36,785 nt of DNA from Methanosarcina sp. KYL-1 (GTDB taxonomy: Archaea; Halobacteriota; Methanosarcinia; Methanosarcinales; Methanosarcinaceae), in NCBI RefSeq assembly GCF_024372725.1, contig NZ_VOUA01000035.1:1-36785 (forward strand), in the 5' to 3' direction. Shown here piece after piece: positions 33,955 to 36,785 of this stretch; position 1 is the stretch's first letter; every line of letters starts with the position of its first letter. The position numbers and the translations under genes are program-made. The notes beneath the pieces were generated by a model. It saw only the letters and a program-made list of their open reading frames with translations, ran no database searches and had not been told where the DNA came from.

Positions 33955-34125
33955 AGAAAAGGCCAGGAATTAAGCTCCTCAGGAAACGATAGGTTCAAAA
34001 GAACTCTCTGACGGGGGCAGGACCCGGGCAAATTCCGGGATGCGTCCAGTAAGTGGCGTGCTCTGCGTCCTTCGGAGGTTCAGCGCCTGGATTCCCTCGA
34101 GAAGGAGATAAACCCGAACCTTTTA
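33955..34125 (+). ncRNA. Candidate structured non-coding RNA
   Basis: A GC-rich island in an AT-rich spacer, beginning about 25 nt after a strong TATA box and lacking a convincing reading frame. Local hairpins are visible: GTTC-AAAA-GAAC (about 33992-34003), CCCGG-N7-CCGGG (about 34023-34039), and a GTCC-TTC-GGA stem around 34070. Conserved elements of RNase P RNA, SRP RNA and tRNA were looked for and not found. It may also be the remains of a gene. I give this low confidence. Confidence 0.3.
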
Positions 34126-34250
34126 AAAATCCCACAAAACTCCCTCAATCACTCCCTGAGAACTCCACAAATTTCAGGGAGGTTATGCTCTTGCGGCAGG
34201 CCGTTCTTATTAAAAGCAGTTCCGGAACAAAAAGAACGAAAGTCTGCCTT

Positions 34251-34340
34251 TCTAAAAATCAAAGATCTAAAAATCAAAGATCTAAAAATCAAAGATCTAA
34301 AAATCAAAGATCTAAAAATCAAAGATCTAAAAATCAAAGA
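34251..34340. repeat. 15-bp tandem repeat, 6 copies
   Basis: Six perfect copies of TCTAAAAATCAAAGA. Confidence 0.98.
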
Positions 34341-34358
34341 ATCCCTCTAAAAAATATT

Positions 34359-34400
34359 GACTGTCCGGTCCCTCCGTCGGGCAGTCAACTTCTTCCTTAA
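34359..34400. terminator. Bidirectional terminator hairpin
   Basis: GACTGTCCGG (34359-34368) pairs with the complement at 34377-34386 (GTCGGGCAGTC, one G-T pair). On the minus strand it is followed by AATATTTTTTAG and would end the permease operon. On the plus strand T-rich sequence follows and would end transcripts from the 33950 region. Confidence 0.6.
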
Positions 34401-34422
34401 GCTTTTTTTCAGATTTTTTTCT

Positions 34423-34674
34423 TCAGTACTTGTAGTGCTTTACCGAGTGGTGGAGGATCACTACAAAGAAAGCAATTATTACCAGTACGAAACTGAAGAA
34501 GCCTACGGGGTCCCAGACAAAGCCTATTCCTGATCCGCCTTCGTCCCAGGAAACGAGCACTGCTCCCTGGAGCACCGTGGGAACCACGACACAGGCAAAG
34601 GCCAGGACGAAGATGAATATGATGTCAAGGGCCTCCGCAAGGGTACTTTTTTCTTTCTTGGAAATTTCTGCCAC
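34423..34674 (-). CDS. Small two-helix membrane protein of the methylamine permease operon
   Basis: An 83-aa protein with two membrane segments: IIFIFVLAFACVVVPTVLQG and FFSFVLVIIAFFVVILHH, linked by an acidic/glycine loop (WDEGGSGIGFVWDP). The N terminus is charged and cytoplasm-like (AEISKKEKSTLAEA). GTG at 34674 is the start, with GAGGAGG 8 nt upstream. It is 12 nt after the preceding small gene, which itself overlaps the permease gene. I do not recognise a family. The context suggests an accessory subunit of the permease, as small membrane subunits exist for some Na+ symporters. Confidence 0.78.
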   Translation of the reverse strand: MAEISKKEKSTLAEALDIIFIFVLAFACVVVPTVLQGAVLVSWDEGGSGIGFVWDPVGFFSFVLVIIAFFVVILHHSVKHYKY

Positions 34675-34686
34675 TTTTCAGCCTCC

Positions 34687-34965
34687 TCAATCGTAGTAGG
34701 TGAATTCGAACATGTGCTTCTTTATGGAGTCGCGTACCCGCAGGCAGCCGATCGTTTCGACTACAACTATCAGCCCGAAGAAGATCACGTAGAGATAGTA
34801 GAAATTCGAAGCGATCTCCCACGTAGCTCCGACGATCTTGCCGATCACGAAGAGTTCCACGCCTATGAGCAGGGCAAGCATGCCCACAACCAGGACAGAG
34901 TCCCCGTTCAGTTTACTGTGGTATTTTTTTTCCATCTCCGGGTTAATCGTCACTGAACTCAACAC
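34687..34965 (-). CDS. Small two-helix membrane protein overlapping the permease gene
   Basis: A 92-aa protein with membrane segments DSVLVVGMLALLIGVELFVIG and FYYLYVIFFGLIVVVETIG and a charged C terminus (RVRDSIKKHMFEFTYYD). I start at GTG 34965, because the complete ribosome site AGGAGGTGAT lies 6 nt upstream, inside the permease coding region; a later ATG at 34935 has no usable spacing. It overlaps the permease end by 23 nt, implying translational coupling. Family unknown. Its partner at 34423-34674 has the same two-helix design but no obvious sequence similarity. Confidence 0.78.
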   Translation of the reverse strand: MLSSVTINPEMEKKYHSKLNGDSVLVVGMLALLIGVELFVIGKIVGATWEIASNFYYLYVIFFGLIVVVETIGCLRVRDSIKKHMFEFTYYD

Positions 34966-36355
34966 CCATCACCTCCTTTCCTATTCTTGCATTTTCCGAA
35001 CCTTTGGGTTCGGGCCATCCCATCTCAGCCCAGTTGTTTTCTGCCTTTGAAGTCTTATGCTTGTGGCTGAAGTAGAAGTACGCAATGCCGTAGAACACGA
35101 ACCCGAAGATCAGGTTGTACTTGTAACCCCAGAAGAGGGTCGAAAGGATCGTTATGGCAATTGCGATCGCAAAGTAGGCTATGAAGGGCTGAAGCGGCCC
35201 TGCAAAGGGACGGACTTTGCTGGTGGTTTCCGGGAAGAGGTTCCTGAAGCGGATCAGGGCGAAGGGAATCAGGACGTAGCAGAGCAGTCCCGAGACAATG
35301 GAGAAGGTAATTACCTGGTCCAGGAATCCGCTGAAGGCAAATCCTATTGCAACAGGCATTGTGAAGATCACAGCCCTGTAAGGGGTGTTGTACCTCGGGT
35401 GCACCGCCGAGAACCAGGATGATACATAGTGGTCCCTGGAAAGCGCAAACCAGGAGCGTGACGAGTCACAGACACAGCCGTTTGCACTTGCAACGCAGGT
35501 CAGGAACGTCCCCAGGCCCAGGGCAGCAATGAAGATGAACACACCGCTGTTCTGGGCCGCTTCAAAGAGCGGGTACACGGAAACCCCAAGCATGTCCGCA
35601 GGGATCAGTACTGCACAGAGGTAGAGGGTCATTGCCGCTCCTATCAGGAGGGTAATCATTCCGGCCTGCTGCCCCAGGGGCACCGCCCTTGACGGGTGCT
35701 TGCACTCCTCGGCACACATCGCCGCTCCTTCAATCCCCAGGTAGAACCAGGGCCCGAATTGCAGTGCCGCAAAGAGGCCTATCATGCCGTTTGGCAGAGC
35801 TCCCTGGAAAAGGTATTCGGGGTGGATGTCTACTGTTCCGAAGGCCGTTGCGAAGAAGAAGACCACTATTGCGATGAAGGCTATCATGGTCAGGACGAAG
35901 TTCAGGGTCAGGGCTGCAACGACACCCCGGTAGTTAATGAAGGTTAGAAGTGCAATAACAAGTAGTGTTATGGGAAAGACCTGTAGTTCCGGGAAGATGC
36001 TTTGTGCAATGAATGCGACTACAATGGCATCCGCCGCCTCGAGGGCGATGTATTCCATGTAGACCGCAAGCCCGACACTGGCAGCCGCTCCGGGCCCGAT
36101 AAAGAGCCTGGCCCAGTCATAAGGTCCTCCTGCAAGTTTTGTTGACGATCCGAGTTCACTGGCGCAGAGGGAAATTATGACATACATTGTTCCTGCAACC
36201 AGCATGGCAAGCAGGGACCCCAGAACTCCTCCTTTTGCAACGGTGAAGTTCCAGCCCATGTATTCCCCGACCAGCACGATCCCGACTCCAAGGGCCCATA
36301 CGTGGAAAGGCCGCAGAGTCTTCACTAAGCTGGCAGATTCATGGTTTTCAGACAT
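34943..36355 (-). CDS. mtmP: APC-family permease, probable methylamine permease
   Basis: A 470-aa amino acid/polyamine/organocation-type transporter with about 12 membrane helices. The first helix region is FHVWALGVGIVLVGEYMGWN with the unwound glycine motif, and GPYDWARLFIGPGAAASVGL follows. It lies directly downstream of the probable mtmB on the same strand. In Methanosarcina a permease named MtmP occupies this place after mtmCB, so uptake of monomethylamine is the likely role; substrate is inferred from context only. Start ATG 36355 has GAGGGATG upstream. Three small membrane proteins flank it. Confidence 0.85.
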   Translation of the reverse strand: MSENHESASLVKTLRPFHVWALGVGIVLVGEYMGWNFTVAKGGVLGSLLAMLVAGTMYVIISLCASELGSSTKLAGGPYDWARLFIGPGAAASVGLAVYMEYIALEAADAIVVAFIAQSIFPELQVFPITLLVIALLTFINYRGVVAALTLNFVLTMIAFIAIVVFFFATAFGTVDIHPEYLFQGALPNGMIGLFAALQFGPWFYLGIEGAAMCAEECKHPSRAVPLGQQAGMITLLIGAAMTLYLCAVLIPADMLGVSVYPLFEAAQNSGVFIFIAALGLGTFLTCVASANGCVCDSSRSWFALSRDHYVSSWFSAVHPRYNTPYRAVIFTMPVAIGFAFSGFLDQVITFSIVSGLLCYVLIPFALIRFRNLFPETTSKVRPFAGPLQPFIAYFAIAIAITILSTLFWGYKYNLIFGFVFYGIAYFYFSHKHKTSKAENNWAEMGWPEPKGSENARIGKEVMGVEFSDD

Positions 36356-36374
36356 GTTTAATCACATCCCTCAT

Positions 36375-36476
36375 TCAGTTTCTTTTCGAAATTTTACTGG
36401 CGTCCAGCAAAACCCAGCCCATCAATGCAAAAGCCAGGAGATATATCAGCCCATTTATAACAGTCCATATATCCAT
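36375..36476 (-). CDS. 33-aa single-pass membrane peptide upstream of mtmP
   Basis: A short frame between mtmB and mtmP. The product starts MDIWTVINGLIYLLAFALMG and ends WVLLDASKISKRN: one membrane helix followed by a basic tail, placing the C terminus in the cytoplasm. A GGGGG ribosome-like site is 9 nt before the ATG. It ends 19 nt before the mtmP start. Small size limits certainty, but the ribosome site, helix design and position support a real gene, probably an accessory peptide of the permease. Confidence 0.6.
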   Translation of the reverse strand: MDIWTVINGLIYLLAFALMGWVLLDASKISKRN

Positions 36477-36498
36477 TATTCATATCCCCCTATGTTTT

Positions 36499-36508
36499 TT
36501 TATACACT
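36499..36508 (-). promoter_or_regulatory. Possible internal promoter before the mtmP operon
   Basis: TGTATAAAAA on the minus strand would start transcription near 36478, very close to the ATG of the 33-aa gene, allowing expression of the permease operon separate from mtmB. Confidence 0.4.
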
Positions 36509-36594
36509 GAATTTTTGGATCAAGTCGCCTATGCGTGAAAATTGTTCCATATCAAACGTATCAGACCTTTTTAAAGGTTTCGCCTGAGTTTTTC

Positions 36595-36627
36595 AAAAAA
36601 AATTAGCCAGCGAGAAACTCGCTGGCT
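36595..36627 (-). terminator. Terminator hairpin after mtmB
   Basis: AGCCAGCGAG (36605-36614) and CTCGCTGGCT (36618-36627) form a perfect 10-bp stem with a 3-nt loop, 29 nt after the mtmB stop. On the minus strand it is followed by AATTTTTTTTG, a full intrinsic-type terminator. Confidence 0.75.
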
Positions 36628-36656
36628 TTTTGAGTACTACTCTGTAAACTTCAGGT

Positions 36657-36785
36657 TTAGAATACAAGCCCGAGGTCTTCGAGCTTCTTCCTTGCTCCGT
36701 CGTAGACCTGCATGTATTCGTCAGTTGGGGTGACGGTCTTGACGTCGTAGCATTCCTGGAAGGTCTTTCCTGCAGGTGCGTTTGC
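36657..36785 (-). CDS. mtmB: Monomethylamine methyltransferase MtmB, C-terminal end (partial)
   Basis: Only the last 42 residues are in the window (starting ANAPAGKTFQECYDVKTVTP and ending KKLEDLGLVF); the gene continues past 36785. The sequence matches my recollection of the MtmB C terminus, and the APC permease downstream agrees with the known mtmC-mtmB-mtmP order. MtmB moves the methyl group of monomethylamine to the corrinoid protein MtmC, feeding methanogenesis. Its in-frame amber (pyrrolysine) codon would lie outside this window. Another methylamine methyltransferase cannot be fully excluded from so short a piece. Confidence 0.72.
   Translation of the reverse strand, partial: ANAPAGKTFQECYDVKTVTPTDEYMQVYDGARKKLEDLGLVF

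Larger units (their letters stand above)
33771..34422. other. Spacer between rfcS and the permease operon
   Basis: Two strong plus-strand TATA boxes (33881-33890 and 33923-33932), a GC-rich non-coding block (about 33955-34125), a 15-bp array (34251-34340) and a bidirectional hairpin (34359-34386). The frames over the array are not credible proteins. Confidence 0.6.

Noticed and set aside
34015-34045. tRNA T-arm-like hairpin (CCCGG-N7-CCGGG)
   Set aside because: The loop does not match TTCRANY and no acceptor, D or anticodon arms can be drawn around it.
34053-34400. 115-aa plus-strand frame with SKNQR repeats
   Set aside because: The second half is the 15-bp array and the first half overlaps the GC-rich RNA candidate; no ribosome site.

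Overview
The window reads as chromosomal DNA of a Methanosarcina-type methanogenic archaeon. Diagnostic genes include the 3' end of a probable monomethylamine methyltransferase (mtmB) with its permease, dihydroneopterin aldolase of methanopterin synthesis (mptD), coenzyme F420 glutamate ligase (cofE), a cobyrinate/Ni-sirohydrochlorin amidase (cfbB/cbiA), archaeal ether-lipid serine headgroup enzymes, PCNA, primase large subunit, transcription factor S, and the methanogen-restricted DUF1890/DUF1894 pair. AT-rich spacers with TATA boxes, frequent GTG/TTG starts and GGAG/GGTGAT ribosome sites fit this assignment.

Layout. 1-2100: a palindromic, MITE-like element without transposase, then moaA with a 50-aa downstream gene (minus). 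2097-3416: cfbB (plus, probably leaderless). 3543-6371: a minus-strand information-processing block, nudix-tfs-pcn-priL. 7525-9733: an archaeosortase/archaetidylserine decarboxylase/archaetidylserine synthase operon, the set thought to cut C-terminal sorting signals and lipid-anchor surface proteins; mptD follows. 10692-12263: a PAS-PAS-GAF sensor with no output domain. 12351-14619: argD-hisC. 15127-17126: a bactofilin-like beta-helix protein and a PUA-domain protein. 17348-20454: two tandem paralogs with ribbon-helix-helix-like N termini, and a class I amidotransferase-like orphan. 20653-22230: DUF1890-DUF1894 operon plus a divergent second DUF1894 gene. 22367-24808: lysC-purM. 25368-29640: apgM, hsp20, a hypothetical, cofE and dCMP deaminase. 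30081-33770: secF-secD and a replication factor C small subunit with altered ATPase motifs. 33950-34130: a possible structured RNA. 34423-36785: mtmB (partial), a terminator, a 33-aa membrane peptide, the permease and two further small membrane proteins.

The most unusual feature is in the spacers. Almost every one carries its own short tandem repeat (10-28 bp units), and unit sequences are not shared between loci. At several genes (mptD, DUF1894, apgM, hisC, purM, the 20454 gene) the repeated unit contains the gene's own stop codon. At others (argD, lysC, mptD, cofE, the orphan DUF1894 gene) the array lies in the presumed 5' leader. The best candidates for undescribed biology are this repeat pattern, the permease plus three small membrane proteins, the tandem RHH-like paralogs, the split DUF1890/DUF1894 set and the candidate RNA. 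All function calls were made by eye from sequence; no database search was run.
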